Assembly: GCF_037120725.1 (NCBI RefSeq)
Contig: NZ_JBBAXC010000002.1
Span: 248,001 to 312,000 of the forward strand
Direction of reading: 5' to 3'
Length of the DNA: 64,000 nt
DNA from: Bacillus spongiae
GTDB lineage: Bacteria > Bacillota > Bacilli > Bacillales > Bacillaceae_K
A program made the position numbers and the translations under genes. The notes below the pieces were generated by a model, which saw only the letters and a list, made by a program, of their open reading frames with translations, did not search any database and had not been told where the DNA came from. The first letter of the stretch is position 1. Each line of letters begins with the position of its first letter. Positions 29,674 to 40,222 of the stretch are shown piece by piece.

Positions 29674-30662
29674 AAATAGCAATAGATGTAATGGGTGGAG
29701 ACAACGCACCAAACGAGATTGTAAAAGGAGTATTATTAGCTCGCGAGCAATTCAGCGATATAGAATTCATCTTGTTTGGAAATGAGGAGAAGATTTCGCC
29801 ATTGCTTGATTCAAACGAGCGCTTAGAAATTGTACATACAGATGAAGTGATTTTAGGAACGGATGAACCGGTTAGAGCTGTTAAAAGAAAGAAAAATGCT
29901 TCGATGGTTATGATGGCACAATCGGTAAAAGACGGGAAAGCCGACGCATGTATTTCAGCGGGAAATACAGGAGCTTTAATGGCTGCTGGATTATTTGTTG
30001 TTGGTCGAATAGATGGCATTGATCGTCCGGCATTAGCACCTACTTTACCAACGATTGATAGTAAAGGCTTTCTAATGTTGGATTTAGGGGCGAACGTAGA
30101 TGCTAAACCAGAACACCTACTTCAATATGCCATCATGGGGAGTGTTTATGCTTCAAAAGTACGTGGTATAGAAAATCCTCGTATCGGTTTATTAAACATT
30201 GGAACAGAGGAGAAGAAGGGGAATGAGCTGACAAAGCAGGCGTTTTCCATGATAAAAGATACGGATTTGCATTTTGTAGGGAATGTTGAATCTAGAGATT
30301 TGCTACAAGGAGTAGCAGATGTTGTCGTCACTGATGGATTTACTGGCAACATGGTATTAAAAACACTTGAAGGAACGGCTATCAGTATTTTCTCAATGCT
30401 AAAAGATGTATTTACCTCTTCTCTAAAATCAAAAATAGCAGCAGGAATGGTGAAGGGTGACCTCACTTCGATTAAAGATAAAATGGATTATACAGAATAC
30501 GGTGGAGCAGGGTTGTTTGGATTGAAAGCGCCAGTTGTTAAGGCGCATGGGTCTTCAAACGCCAATGCCATCTTAAATGCTATTAAACAAGCGCGAAGTA
30601 TGGTCATTTATGATGTACCTACAACCATTAAGGAAGCGGTAGAAAGGCAAAATCAAAAATAA
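29670..30662 (+). CDS. plsX: Phosphate acyltransferase PlsX
   Basis: Converts acyl-ACP to acyl-phosphate, the donor for PlsY in phosphatidic acid synthesis; peripheral at the inner membrane face. The 330-residue length is standard. Diagnostic segments are [12 protein letters not shown] at the start, [30 protein letters not shown] and [20 protein letters not shown]. Its ATG overlaps the fapR stop, and fabD follows after 21 bases. Confidence 0.97.
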   Translation: MKIAIDVMGGDNAPNEIVKGVLLAREQFSDIEFILFGNEEKISPLLDSNERLEIVHTDEVILGTDEPVRAVKRKKNASMVMMAQSVKDGKADACISAGNTGALMAAGLFVVGRIDGIDRPALAPTLPTIDSKGFLMLDLGANVDAKPEHLLQYAIMGSVYASKVRGIENPRIGLLNIGTEEKKGNELTKQAFSMIKDTDLHFVGNVESRDLLQGVADVVVTDGFTGNMVLKTLEGTAISIFSMLKDVFTSSLKSKIAAGMVKGDLTSIKDKMDYTEYGGAGLFGLKAPVVKAHGSSNANAILNAIKQARSMVIYDVPTTIKEAVERQNQK

Positions 30663-30683
30663 AATAGGTGGGGGGATGTTTAT

Positions 30684-31625
30684 ATGGGTAAAATTGCATT
30701 TGTATTTCCAGGCCAAGGCTCACAACAAGTTGGGATGGGGAGAGAATTAGCGGACTCTTATCACTCCGTTCGAGATATTTTTTCTGCAGCAGATGAAAAG
30801 CTACCATTTTCGCTCTCTCAAATGATATTTGAGGGACCAATAGAGACTTTAACTAAAACTGAAAATGCACAACCAGCAATTTTAACAACGAGTGTGGCGT
30901 TTTTACAATTGTTAAAGGCAGAAGGAATCACTCCAGATTATGTGGCAGGTCACAGCTTAGGAGAGTATTCTGCTCTAGTCGCTGCAAATGTACTTCCTTT
31001 TGATGATGCGGTGGAAGTTGTTCATAAACGAGGGTCACTTATGAATGAAGCAGTTCCAGCAGGTAAAGGGAGTATGAGCGCGATTTTAGGGTTAGATCGT
31101 GCCACTTTATCAGCTATAACTGAAAAGGTAACGGCAGAAGGGGACTCAGTGCAATTAGCCAACCTGAATTGCCCTGGTCAAATTGTGATATCAGGTACAA
31201 AAGAAGGGGTGGAAAAGGCTGCGACAGCGGCAAAGGAATCGGGGGCGAAGAAGGTTATTCCTCTAGTCGTTAGTGGTCCTTTTCACTCCCAATTAATGAA
31301 ACCAGCAGCTGATCAATTCGAAACGGTCCTCGATCGTGCCGATTTTCAACCAGCATCTGTTCCGGTTATTTCCAATGTGACAGCGTTGCCTGTGACTAAC
31401 GAAGAAGAAATTCAATCCCTACTTCTAAAGCAACTGTATTCTCCTGTGTTATGGGAGGATATTATCGAAGAACTTCTCTCCTTAGGTGTAACGACCTTTG
31501 TCGAAGTAGGACCTGGGAAAGTGTTATCTGGTTTAATCAAGAAAGTAAACCGTAGAGTTATGACTCTGCAAGTTAATGATGAAGCAAGCTTGCAAAAAAC
31601 GCTACAAACCTTAAAGGAGAATTAG
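30684..31625 (+). CDS. fabD: Malonyl-CoA:ACP transacylase
   Basis: Loads malonyl groups onto ACP for chain elongation. The 313 residues show the acyltransferase signature [12 protein letters not shown], the nucleophile elbow [11 protein letters not shown] (catalytic Ser), and the His in [10 protein letters not shown]. The catalytic pair is intact. The neighbouring fabG and acpP form the usual set, and the whole operon carries a FapR operator upstream. Confidence 0.97.
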   Translation: MGKIAFVFPGQGSQQVGMGRELADSYHSVRDIFSAADEKLPFSLSQMIFEGPIETLTKTENAQPAILTTSVAFLQLLKAEGITPDYVAGHSLGEYSALVAANVLPFDDAVEVVHKRGSLMNEAVPAGKGSMSAILGLDRATLSAITEKVTAEGDSVQLANLNCPGQIVISGTKEGVEKAATAAKESGAKKVIPLVVSGPFHSQLMKPAADQFETVLDRADFQPASVPVISNVTALPVTNEEEIQSLLLKQLYSPVLWEDIIEELLSLGVTTFVEVGPGKVLSGLIKKVNRRVMTLQVNDEASLQKTLQTLKEN

Positions 31626-31627
31626 GA

Positions 31628-32371
31628 ATGAAACTAAAAGGTAAAACAGTACTAGTAACAGGTGCTTCAAGAGGTATTGGTCGCGCTGTAGCTCTTGAAT
31701 GTGGTAGCCAGGGTGCAAATGTTGTTGTTAACTATTCAGGTAGTGAAGCAAAAGCAAATGCAGTGGTGGATGAATTAAAAGCAAATGGTAGCGAAGCTAT
31801 TGCTATTCAATGTAATGTTGGCGACAGTGAAGCAGTTAGCGATATGGTAAAACAAACCATCTCGGAATTTGGCTCTCTAGATGTTTTAATAAACAATGCA
31901 GGAATTACGCGTGATACGTTGCTTATGAGAATGAAAGAGCAAGAATGGGACGATGTAATTAATACGAACCTTAAAGGTGTTTTCTTATGCACAAAGGCAG
32001 TAACAAGACAAATGATGAAGCAGCGAAATGGACGTATTATTAATATTGCTTCCATCGTAGGGATTACTGGTAATCCTGGTCAAGCCAATTATGTTGCAGC
32101 AAAAGCTGGAGTTATCGGCTTAACGAAAACAACGGCGAGGGAATTAGCATCGAGAAATATTACTGTCAATGCGATTGCGCCAGGTTTTATCACTACGGAT
32201 ATGACAGACGAACTTCCAGAAGAAGTTCGAAATGAAATGTTAAAGCAAATTCCGTTAGCTCGATTAGGTAAACCAGAAGATATTGCAAAGCTAACGGCTT
32301 TCATTGCTTCAGAAGATGCTTCCTATATTACGGGACAGACGCTTCAAGTTGACGGGGGAATGGCCATGTAA
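31628..32371 (+). CDS. fabG: 3-oxoacyl-ACP reductase
   Basis: NADPH-dependent reductase of the first reductive step in fatty-acid elongation. The classical short-chain dehydrogenase pattern is seen: [11 protein letters not shown] (cofactor loop), NNAGIT, the catalytic Ser in INIASIVG, and YVAAK (Tyr and Lys). The 247 residues are full length. It begins two bases after the fabD stop, behind AAGGAG. Confidence 0.97.
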   Translation: MKLKGKTVLVTGASRGIGRAVALECGSQGANVVVNYSGSEAKANAVVDELKANGSEAIAIQCNVGDSEAVSDMVKQTISEFGSLDVLINNAGITRDTLLMRMKEQEWDDVINTNLKGVFLCTKAVTRQMMKQRNGRIINIASIVGITGNPGQANYVAAKAGVIGLTKTTARELASRNITVNAIAPGFITTDMTDELPEEVRNEMLKQIPLARLGKPEDIAKLTAFIASEDASYITGQTLQVDGGMAM

Positions 32372-32493
32372 AAAGTAGCTAGTTCAAAGAAGTTGGATCG
32401 ATGTTTACTTTTTAAATGAAAAGAAAGAATGAATATTGACATCTAAGCTCTTTGTTAACCGTAGACTTATGGGTATATCGATCCAAATGGAGG

Positions 32494-32525
32494 TTGAACT
32501 TTTCTACTTAATGTTTTACTATAAT
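32494..32525 (+). promoter_or_regulatory. Candidate promoter for acpP
   Basis: A perfect TATAAT at 32520-32525, 27 bp before the acpP start, with TTGAAC at 32494-32499 at a too-long 20-bp spacing. It could be a separate promoter in the 180-bp fabG-acpP gap. The poor spacing keeps confidence low. Confidence 0.35.
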
Positions 32526-32551
32526 GAATGACTTGAAAGGAGGTGAAAAAC

Positions 32552-32785
32552 ATGGCAGAGGTTTTAGATCGCGTAACGAAAATCATTGTTGATCGCCTAG
32601 GTGTAGATGAAGCACAAGTAACTCTTGAAGCATCTTTTAAAGATGATTTAGGAGCGGACTCACTAGACGTAGTAGAACTAGTAATGGAACTTGAAGATGA
32701 GTTCGATATGGAAATTTCTGATGATGATGCAGAAAAAATCAGCACAGTAGGTGATGCTGTGAATTACATAAATAGTAATCAATAA
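32552..32785 (+). CDS. acpP: Acyl carrier protein
   Basis: A 77-residue carrier of growing acyl chains on 4'-phosphopantetheine. The modified serine is S37 in [11 protein letters not shown]. The acidic helix 2, [14 protein letters not shown], is typical. I take ATG 32552 rather than the upstream ATG 32543, because the strong AAAGGAGG site fits it and [11 protein letters not shown] matches other Bacillus ACPs. Confidence 0.97.
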   Translation: MAEVLDRVTKIIVDRLGVDEAQVTLEASFKDDLGADSLDVVELVMELEDEFDMEISDDDAEKISTVGDAVNYINSNQ

Positions 32786-32796
32786 TCACCTACGAT

Positions 32797-32824
32797 GGCT
32801 CCGTTTCTAACGGGGCTTTCTTTG
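32797..32824 (+). terminator. Intrinsic terminator after acpP
   Basis: GGCTCCGTT with AACGGGGC forms an 8-bp stem with one G-T pair and a short TCT loop, followed by TTTCTTTG. It separates acpP from the rnc operon promoter. Confidence 0.7.
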
Positions 32825-32895
32825 TGAGATGGTATAGTGCTCTTTAATAAACATCATTAATATTATTTAGAAAAGGCTTTACCATTTTAGTATAA

Positions 32896-32923
32896 TTGAA
32901 ATAAAATCTAGTAAATGTATACT
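32896..32923 (+). promoter_or_regulatory. SigA promoter of rnc-smc-ftsY
   Basis: TTGAAA at 32896-32901, a 16-bp spacer, and TATACT at 32918-32923, 37 bp upstream of rnc. A second TATAAT at 32891-32896 lacks a -35 partner. Confidence 0.6.
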
Positions 32924-32959
32924 GGTGTTATAAAGAATTTCAAGCAAGGTGGAGGCACT

Positions 32960-33700
32960 ATGCGAAAAATAAACAAAAATCATAATCTAAAAAATTGGAA
33001 TGAAATAGAGAGGGATTTTAAACGTTTTCAGAATGATATTGAAATTACGTTTCAAAATGATTCTTTATTAAAACAAGCTTTTACACATTCATCCTATGTG
33101 AATGAGCATCGTAAGAAACCGTTCGAAGATAATGAGCGTTTAGAGTTTTTAGGAGATGCAGTGTTAGAATTGACCATTTCTCATTTTCTATATCAAAAAT
33201 ACCCAACGATGAGTGAAGGAGAATTAACTAAGTTACGTGCCGCAATTGTTTGTGAACCGTCCTTGGTAACTTTTGCTAACGAGCTGCAGTTTGGTGAGTT
33301 GGTACTCTTAGGAAAAGGAGAAGAAATGACTGGAGGCAGAAACCGTCCTTCCTTACTTGCCGATGTTTTTGAATCCTTTATCGGCGCTTTATATTTAGAT
33401 CAAGGAACGGATAAAGTTGTCTCCTTTTTAGAAAAGATTGTATTTCCTAAAATAAAGAACGGTGCTTTTTCTCATGTGATGGATTATAAAAGTCAGCTAC
33501 AAGAGTTTGTTCAACGAGATGGAGTTGGAGGGATAGAATATAAAATCCTTCAAGAAAAAGGTCCTGCTCACAATAAAGAATTTATTTCACAAGTGATTTT
33601 AAGTGGAACAGAACTAGGGATAGGTAAGGGTAGATCGAAGAAAGAAGCAGAGCAAAATGCTGCACGGATGGCCCTCGATAAACTAAAGCAGAATATTTAA
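32960..33700 (+). CDS. rnc: Ribonuclease III
   Basis: A double-strand-specific endoribonuclease that processes rRNA precursors and structured RNAs. From ATG 32960 (behind AGGTGGAGG) it has 246 residues. The signature [14 protein letters not shown] carries catalytic acidic residues, with a further acidic pair in [15 protein letters not shown]. The C-terminal double-stranded RNA-binding domain spans about 175-246. An upstream alternative start would add 15 residues lacking family support. Confidence 0.96.
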   Translation: MRKINKNHNLKNWNEIERDFKRFQNDIEITFQNDSLLKQAFTHSSYVNEHRKKPFEDNERLEFLGDAVLELTISHFLYQKYPTMSEGELTKLRAAIVCEPSLVTFANELQFGELVLLGKGEEMTGGRNRPSLLADVFESFIGALYLDQGTDKVVSFLEKIVFPKIKNGAFSHVMDYKSQLQEFVQRDGVGGIEYKILQEKGPAHNKEFISQVILSGTELGIGKGRSKKEAEQNAARMALDKLKQNI

Positions 33701-33722
33701 GACAGAAGGTAGGAGAAGGAAG

Positions 33723-36700
33723 ATGTTCCTAAAACGTTTAGACGTCGTAGGTTTTAAATCATTTGCTGAGCGGATTGCTGTAGAATTTGTCCCTGGGGTT
33801 ACAGCTGTAGTGGGTCCGAATGGGAGTGGAAAAAGTAACATTACAGATGCGATTCGCTGGGTTCTTGGTGAACAATCAGCAAAATCTCTACGTGGCGGAA
33901 AAATGGAAGATATTATTTTTGCTGGAAGTGATTCTAGAAAATCTTTAAACTTTGCAGAAGTCACCTTAACATTAGACAATGAGGATGAATTTTTGCCTAT
34001 TGATTATAACGAAATAAGTATCACGCGCAGAGTCTTCAGAACAGGAGAGAGCGAGTACTTAATTAATAAGCAAACATGTCGGTTAAAAGACATCGTTGAT
34101 TTATTTATGGATTCCGGCCTTGGCCGAGAAGCCTTTTCAATTATTTCTCAAGGAAAAGTAGAGGAAATTTTAAATAGTAAAGCAGAAGGCCGACGTGCAA
34201 TTTTTGAGGAGGCGGCCGGAGTATTAAAATATAAACATCGTAAGAAAAAAGCAGAAACGAAACTTGGAGAGACACAAGAGAATCTTAACCGGGTAAATGA
34301 TATTCTCCATGAATTGGAAAGTCAAGTCGAACCGCTACGAATCCAAGCGAGTATTGCAAAGGATTTTCTCGATAAAAAAGATGAATTAAAGGCGTTTGAG
34401 GTGGCCGTCACTGTTCATGAGATTGAAGATTTACATAAACAGTGGGAATCCTCAAAACAAACGTTGGAAGAGCAAAGGGAAAGAGAGTTACAATTAACGA
34501 CCATCTTAAACGAAAAAGACTCTGAATTAGTGAAGAAGAAGGACCAGATGGTTGCTTTAGATGAATCGATAAATGACCTCCAAAATGTCCTGCTTACGGT
34601 TAGTGAAGATTTAGAGAAATTAGAAGGTCGTAAAGAAGTGTTAAAGGAAAGAAAGAAAAACGCTTCACAAAATAAAATACAACTGGAAGAAAGTATAAAA
34701 GAGCTTTTGGATAAAGAGCAATCGTTATACAAACAGAAAGAAGAAGTAGAGAAAGAATATGCTACTCTGTCAAGTACAGTTGAAGAATTAAAACGTAAAG
34801 TGCAGCAGGCGCAAAGTGAATTAATTAAGCTAAATGAGAACATAGATGAAAAAATTGAAGATTTAAAAACAGAATACTTTGAGAAAATTAATGAACAAGC
34901 AAATGCTCGAAACGAGAAGCAGTACTTAACTCAACAAGTGGAGCAACAAGCTTCTAGAACTTCTCGTCTAGAATTAGAAAATGAAAAATATGTAACCGAG
35001 CGAGAAGCAATAGAAGAAAAAAAAGAGCTATTATTAAATGAACTGAAAGATATACAACAGTCTCTAGATGACCAAGTTACTTTATATCGAAATGAACAAA
35101 TAGGGTTAGAACAGACGAAGAAAAAATATCAGAAGCAAGAAACGGCTCTCTACCAAGCGTATCAATTTTTACAACAAGCAAAATCACGGAAAGAAATGCT
35201 TGAGGAGATGGAGGAAGGTTTTGCTGGATTCTATCAAGGTGTTAAAGAAGTATTAAAAGCAAGGGAAACAAAATTACAAGGTGTACACGGAGCTGTTGCT
35301 GAGCTAATTCATGTGGAAAAAGCATATGAAAAAGCAATGGAAACGGCCCTTGGTGCTGCGATGCAGCATATTGTAGTTGATGATGAAAAAAATGCACGAA
35401 AAGCGATTTCTTATTTAAAGCAACATCAATTTGGACGAGCAACATTTTTACCATTGACCACAATTAAAGGGAAAACGATCCCTGATGCTCTTTTTAGGTC
35501 TATTTCAAGTCATTCATCATTTGTAGGGCTAGGAGCACAACTTCTACAATATGACAAAGACTATGAAAATGTAATAGCAAGCTTATTAGGGAATGTTGTC
35601 ATTACGAAGGATTTAAAGGGTGCTAATGAGATTGCCAAACAGACTTCTTACCGTTATCGAATGGTCACTTTAGAAGGGGATGTTGTAAACCCAGGAGGTT
35701 CGATGACAGGAGGGGCGCTAAAGCAAAAAACAAATTCCTTACTTTCAAGAAAAGGGGAATTAGATGATATAAAGGAAAAGCTTCTAAAAATGGAAGCACA
35801 GTCATCCCTTTTGGAAAATAATTTAAGGAAGTTGAAGTCTTCAATTGAACTTCAAGAGAAGAAAATAGAGGATGCACGACGAAAAGGCGAACAGAACCGT
35901 TTAAAAGAACAAGAAGTGAAAGCTCAGCTCAGAGAGCTTGAAATCGCTCAACAAAACATGAACGAGCGGCTGGCGATATATGATTTAGAAATGAATGATT
36001 TTCACTCTGCACAAGAAAAAATGAACAAGAGAAAAGAAGTATTGGATGCTATGATTGAGTCAATCGGGCACGACTTGCTTGAATTAAACAAAAATATAGA
36101 AGAGTTAACGAAGCGAAAAGCCGATCAGACATTTTCTAAAGATGAATTATCAAAACAATTAAGTGATTTGAAAGCTGAATTAGCGGTTAAAGGCGAGAAG
36201 CTCTCTAATACATCTAAACAAAAAGTATTTTTAGATGAGGAAATGAACATTACCCAAAATAAAAAAATACGAATTGAAGAAGATTATGAGTGGTTAAAGG
36301 AAGAAATTAATTCTAATTTTAGCGGAGAAGAGCAACTAGAACAAAATGCAGAAGAAACAAGGGGTCAAAAAGAAGATACAACTTCGTTAATTTCTGAACG
36401 ACGTAAAGAGCGTATGGAAATCTCTCAGATAATTGAAGACAAAGAGATAGAACAAAAAGAATTACAGCGTCAATATCGTGGAATTACCGTGTTCTTAAAA
36501 GATGAAGAAGTTAGAATGAACCGCCTGGATGTAGAGCTCGATAATCGATTAAATTACTTACGAGAGGAATATTTATTAAGCTACGAAGCTGCAAAAGAAG
36601 AATTTCCTTTAATGCTAAATATTGAAGAAGCTAAAAAGAAGCTAAAATTAATTAAACTAGCGATTGAAGAGCTTGGGACAGTAAATATCGGAGCAATTGA

Positions 36701-37292
36701 TGAATACGAGAGAATATCGGAGCGGTATGAGTTTTTAATTGAACAAAAAAATGATTTACAAGAGGCAAAGGATACACTATTTATTGTTATTGATGAAATG
36801 GATGAAGAAATGAAAAAAAGGTTTGAACATACTTTTATTTCAATAAGGGAGCATTTCGAAACTGTTTTTCAATCGTTGTTTGGAGGTGGAAGGGCAGACC
36901 TTGTCTTAACGATGCCTGATGATTTACTCCAAACTGGGGTAGAGATTGTTGCACAACCGCCAGGGAAAAAGCTCCAAAATTTAGGGCTGTTATCTGGTGG
37001 TGAACGAGCCTTAACGGCCATTGCACTGCTGTTTTCAATATTAAAGGTTCGACCGGTGCCTTTTTGTATTTTAGATGAGGTCGAAGCTGCATTGGATGAA
37101 GCTAATGTTCAAAGGTTTAGTTCTTATTTGCGCAATTTTAGCCAGGATTCTCAGTTCATTGTCATTACACACCGTAAAGGGACTATGGAAGAAGCGGATG
37201 TGCTATATGGGGTAACGATGCAAGAGTCCGGTGTATCCAAGCTTGTCTCAGTCAAATTGGAAGAAACGAAAGAATTAATGAAAACAAAGTAA
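33723..37292 (+). CDS. smc: Chromosome partition protein SMC
   Basis: The condensin ATPase that, with ScpA and ScpB, organises and separates chromosomes. The 1189 residues have the full SMC layout: an N-terminal head with Walker A VGPNGSGKSNI, a long coiled coil (about 170-500), a hinge (about 510-670, with VDDEKNARKAISYL and GGSMTGGALKQK), a second coiled coil (about 675-1010), and a C-terminal head with signature LSGGERALTAIALLFS and Walker B FCILDEVEAALDEAN. It lies between rnc and ftsY, as in B. subtilis. ScpA/B are not in this window. Confidence 0.98.
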   Translation: MFLKRLDVVGFKSFAERIAVEFVPGVTAVVGPNGSGKSNITDAIRWVLGEQSAKSLRGGKMEDIIFAGSDSRKSLNFAEVTLTLDNEDEFLPIDYNEISITRRVFRTGESEYLINKQTCRLKDIVDLFMDSGLGREAFSIISQGKVEEILNSKAEGRRAIFEEAAGVLKYKHRKKKAETKLGETQENLNRVNDILHELESQVEPLRIQASIAKDFLDKKDELKAFEVAVTVHEIEDLHKQWESSKQTLEEQRERELQLTTILNEKDSELVKKKDQMVALDESINDLQNVLLTVSEDLEKLEGRKEVLKERKKNASQNKIQLEESIKELLDKEQSLYKQKEEVEKEYATLSSTVEELKRKVQQAQSELIKLNENIDEKIEDLKTEYFEKINEQANARNEKQYLTQQVEQQASRTSRLELENEKYVTEREAIEEKKELLLNELKDIQQSLDDQVTLYRNEQIGLEQTKKKYQKQETALYQAYQFLQQAKSRKEMLEEMEEGFAGFYQGVKEVLKARETKLQGVHGAVAELIHVEKAYEKAMETALGAAMQHIVVDDEKNARKAISYLKQHQFGRATFLPLTTIKGKTIPDALFRSISSHSSFVGLGAQLLQYDKDYENVIASLLGNVVITKDLKGANEIAKQTSYRYRMVTLEGDVVNPGGSMTGGALKQKTNSLLSRKGELDDIKEKLLKMEAQSSLLENNLRKLKSSIELQEKKIEDARRKGEQNRLKEQEVKAQLRELEIAQQNMNERLAIYDLEMNDFHSAQEKMNKRKEVLDAMIESIGHDLLELNKNIEELTKRKADQTFSKDELSKQLSDLKAELAVKGEKLSNTSKQKVFLDEEMNITQNKKIRIEEDYEWLKEEINSNFSGEEQLEQNAEETRGQKEDTTSLISERRKERMEISQIIEDKEIEQKELQRQYRGITVFLKDEEVRMNRLDVELDNRLNYLREEYLLSYEAAKEEFPLMLNIEEAKKKLKLIKLAIEELGTVNIGAIDEYERISERYEFLIEQKNDLQEAKDTLFIVIDEMDEEMKKRFEHTFISIREHFETVFQSLFGGGRADLVLTMPDDLLQTGVEIVAQPPGKKLQNLGLLSGGERALTAIALLFSILKVRPVPFCILDEVEAALDEANVQRFSSYLRNFSQDSQFIVITHRKGTMEEADVLYGVTMQESGVSKLVSVKLEETKELMKTK

Positions 37293-37306
37293 GGGGAAGT
37301 GTTCAA

Positions 37307-38296
37307 ATGAGTTTCTTTAAAAAGCTTAAGGATAAATTTACTACCTCCACAGATAGTGTGACAGACAAATTTAAAGAGGGTTTAACTAAAACACGAAATA
37401 ATTTTTCGAATAAAGTGAATGACCTTGTGGCGAGGTATCGTAAGGTCGATGAAGATTTTTTCGAAGAACTTGAAGAGATTTTAATCGGAGCAGACGTTGG
37501 GTTTAATACGGTTATGGAGTTAATAGACGAATTGAAATTAGAAGTCAAACGTCGAAACATTCAAGATGCAAAAGAAGTTCAAAGTGTAATTTCAGAGAAA
37601 TTAGTTGAAATTTATGAAGGTGGAAACGTATCATCTAGTGAACTAAACATGCAAGACAATGAGTTAACAATCATCTTATTTGTTGGAGTAAATGGAGTAG
37701 GGAAAACGACAACGATAGGGAAATTAGCACATAAATTTAAACAAGAAGGTAAAAAAGTGGTATTAGCCGCAGGCGATACGTTTCGTGCGGGTGCTATTGA
37801 GCAATTAGAAGTATGGGGAGATCGAGTAGGGGTAGATGTTGTGAAACAAACGGAAGGATCTGATCCTGCAGCCGTCATGTTCGACGCGGTTCAATCTGCT
37901 AAAGCTAAAAAAGCCGATGTGTTAATATGTGATACTGCCGGTCGTCTTCAAAATAAAGTTAACTTAATGAAAGAGCTTGAGAAAGTAAAAAAAGTAATCG
38001 AACGAGAAGTTCCTGGTGCCCCTCATGAAGTGTTGCTTGCTCTTGACGCCACAACGGGACAAAATGCCTTAATTCAAGCCAAAACGTTCAAAGAGGCTAC
38101 AAATGTCTCTGGGATCGTCTTAACAAAGCTAGATGGAACAGCGAAGGGTGGAATTGTCCTAGCGATTCGTAATGAGCTACAAATCCCTGTGAAATTTGTA
38201 GGGTTAGGCGAAAAAATGGATGACCTTCAGCCGTTTGATGCTGAAAAGTATGTATATGGCTTATTTTCTGACCTTGTCGATCAAGCGGAAGAGTAA
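37307..38296 (+). CDS. ftsY: Signal recognition particle receptor FtsY
   Basis: SRP receptor GTPase at the membrane, partner of Ffh. The 329-residue form has only a short N-terminal lead before the NG domain, as in other Bacilli without a long acidic A domain. G1 GVNGVGKTTTIGKLA, G3 DTAGRLQNK, the DTFRAGA SRP-type insertion and TKLDGTAKGG are all present. The stop codon lies within a hairpin that may reduce read-through into ylxM. Confidence 0.97.
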   Translation: MSFFKKLKDKFTTSTDSVTDKFKEGLTKTRNNFSNKVNDLVARYRKVDEDFFEELEEILIGADVGFNTVMELIDELKLEVKRRNIQDAKEVQSVISEKLVEIYEGGNVSSSELNMQDNELTIILFVGVNGVGKTTTIGKLAHKFKQEGKKVVLAAGDTFRAGAIEQLEVWGDRVGVDVVKQTEGSDPAAVMFDAVQSAKAKKADVLICDTAGRLQNKVNLMKELEKVKKVIEREVPGAPHEVLLALDATTGQNALIQAKTFKEATNVSGIVLTKLDGTAKGGIVLAIRNELQIPVKFVGLGEKMDDLQPFDAEKYVYGLFSDLVDQAEE

Positions 38297-38314
38297 TCTT
38301 CTGCTTGACTTTTA
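38282..38314 (+). terminator. Hairpin overlapping the ftsY stop
   Basis: CAAGCGGAAGA pairs with TCTTCTGCTTG (11 bp, one G-T) with a GTAA loop that lies on the stop codon (TAA 38294-38296). The T run is only ACTTTT, so it may be a partial terminator or attenuator before ylxM-ffh. Confidence 0.55.
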
Positions 38315-38375
38315 AGTGGTGTCTAGGTATCCTTCATATGTAAAGGTTTTTCACTTAACAAAGGTGGAGAGATGA

Positions 38376-38708
38376 ATGCTAGAAAGAACGACGAGACTTA
38401 ATTATCTATATGATTTTTATTCTTCGTTGTTAACTCCAAAACAACAAAGCTATATGTCCTTATATTATTTAGACGATTTCTCATTAGGTGAAATTGCTGG
38501 AGAATATGAAGTGAGCCGACAGGCAGTCTATGACAATATTAAACGGACAGAAGCCATGCTTGAGGAGTACGAAGAGAAATTAAAGCTTTTTGAAAAATTT
38601 CAACAAAGATCTAAACTGATTCAACAGTTAAAAAAGGACCTAGAAACAGATGATGTTGGGAAAGACGATTTATATCAATTTCTTGAATTAATAGAGAATT
38701 TAGATTAG
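38376..38708 (+). CDS. ylxM: YlxM family SRP-associated helix-turn-helix protein
   Basis: A 110-residue UPF0122/YlxM-family protein with a sigma-70 region-4-like helix-turn-helix ([39 protein letters not shown] split over about 20-60). In Streptococcus YlxM binds Ffh-SRP RNA and modulates its GTPase cycle. It precedes ffh by 11 bases, as in most Firmicutes. ATG 38376 is preferred over the out-of-frame ATG four bases earlier. Confidence 0.92.
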   Translation: MLERTTRLNYLYDFYSSLLTPKQQSYMSLYYLDDFSLGEIAGEYEVSRQAVYDNIKRTEAMLEEYEEKLKLFEKFQQRSKLIQQLKKDLETDDVGKDDLYQFLELIENLD

Positions 38709-38719
38709 GAGGCGGCATT

Positions 38720-40063
38720 ATGGCGTTTGAAGGGTTAGCCGACCGACTTCAGAATACGATGCAAAAAATCCGTGGAAAAGGTAAGGTTTCTGAATCGGAT
38801 GTAAAAGAAATGATGAGAGAAGTACGTCTTGCTCTATTAGAAGCAGACGTTAACTTCAAGGTAGTAAAGCAATTTATCAAGAAAGTAAGTGAACGAGCAG
38901 TTGGTCAAGAGGTTATGCAAAGCCTTACTCCTGGCCAACAAGTTATTAAGGTAGTAAAGGAAGAGCTAACAGAACTAATGGGTGGGGAGCAAAGTGTCAT
39001 TGCGGTAAATAAACGCCCTCCAACCGTTATTATGATGGTAGGTCTTCAAGGAGCCGGTAAAACGACGACTACTGGGAAACTTGCTAACTTATTAAGAAAA
39101 AAGAACAATCGTAAACCCCTTTTAGTAGCAGCAGATATTTATAGACCTGCAGCGATTAAGCAATTAGAAACGCTTGGAAAGCAGTTAAGTTTGCCTGTTT
39201 TTTCAATGGGAGATAAAGTAAGCCCTGTTGAAATTGCGAAACAAGGGATAGAAAAAGCAAAAGAAGAACATCATGATTATGTTTTGATTGATACGGCAGG
39301 ACGTCTTCACATTGACGAACATTTAATGGAAGAGTTAAAACAAATTAAAGAGCTTACAAATCCAGATGAAATATTTTTAGTCGTTGATGCTATGACGGGG
39401 CAAGACGCAGTCAATGTAGCAGAGAATTTTAATGAAGCACTTGGGATAACCGGTGTTGTATTAACGAAACTTGATGGAGATACTCGTGGTGGTGCAGCCT
39501 TAAGTATTCGATCTGTTACAGACAAGCCGATTAAGTTTGTCGGAATGGGTGAAAAGATGGACGCTCTTGAGCCGTTTCATCCAGAGCGTATGGCGCAACG
39601 AATTTTGGGGATGGGAGATGTATTATCCCTTATCGAAAAAGCTCAAGCTAATGTAGACGAAGCTAAAGCAAAAGAGCTTGAACAAAAAATTAAAACGGCT
39701 TCTTTCACGTTTGATGACTTTCTTGAACAATTAAGTCAGGTAAAGCAAATGGGACCACTTGATGAACTAATTAAGATGATGCCAGGTGCGAATAAAATCA
39801 AAGGTTTAGATAAGATGAACGTTGATGAGAAGCAAATAAGTCATATAGAAGCCATCATTCAATCGATGACAAAAGAAGAAAAACTCCATCCTGAAATTAT
39901 TAACGCAGGCAGAAGAAAACGAATTGCTAGGGGTAGCGGTAGGACCATTCAAGAAGTGAATCGACTACTTAAGCAATTTGAAGATATGAAAAAAATGATG
40001 AAACAAATGACAAGTATGCAAGGAAAAGGGAAAAAGAAAGGGTTTAAATTCCCGTTTATGTAA
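38720..40063 (+). CDS. ffh: Signal recognition particle protein Ffh
   Basis: The protein part of SRP, which binds signal sequences and scRNA and docks on FtsY. The 447 residues have an N domain, a G domain with GLQGAGKTTTTGKLA, DTAGRLHIDE and TKLDGDTRGGA, and the methionine-rich M domain (about 300-447) with the RNA-binding SGRTIQEVNRLLKQF and a Met-rich KKMMKQMTSM tail. GGAGGCGG precedes the ATG. Confidence 0.98.
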   Translation: MAFEGLADRLQNTMQKIRGKGKVSESDVKEMMREVRLALLEADVNFKVVKQFIKKVSERAVGQEVMQSLTPGQQVIKVVKEELTELMGGEQSVIAVNKRPPTVIMMVGLQGAGKTTTTGKLANLLRKKNNRKPLLVAADIYRPAAIKQLETLGKQLSLPVFSMGDKVSPVEIAKQGIEKAKEEHHDYVLIDTAGRLHIDEHLMEELKQIKELTNPDEIFLVVDAMTGQDAVNVAENFNEALGITGVVLTKLDGDTRGGAALSIRSVTDKPIKFVGMGEKMDALEPFHPERMAQRILGMGDVLSLIEKAQANVDEAKAKELEQKIKTASFTFDDFLEQLSQVKQMGPLDELIKMMPGANKIKGLDKMNVDEKQISHIEAIIQSMTKEEKLHPEIINAGRRKRIARGSGRTIQEVNRLLKQFEDMKKMMKQMTSMQGKGKKKGFKFPFM

Positions 40064-40083
40064 GTTTTTCTAAAAAAACAGAG

Positions 40084-40193
40084 CTGTTAAGAAAAAAGAC
40101 TTTACAAACAGAGATGTTATTTGGTATTATACTAACGTCTGTTAAGAAAAAAGACTTTACAAACAATATATACATTTGATATTATACTATCTT
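40084..40193 (+). repeat. Tandem 55-bp promoter duplication upstream of rpsP
   Basis: Two head-to-tail 55-bp copies (40084-40138 and 40139-40193). The first 27 bases (CTGTTAAGAAAAAAGACTTT and onwards to ACAAACA) are identical, and so is the TATTATACTA end. Eight bases in the -35/-10 spacer have diverged. Each copy holds a full promoter: TTTACA, an 18-bp spacer, and TATTAT (40101-40130 and 40156-40185). Confidence 0.85.
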
Positions 40194-40222
40194 GTGTGAA
40201 ACTATTCGGAGGTGCTTTAAAC

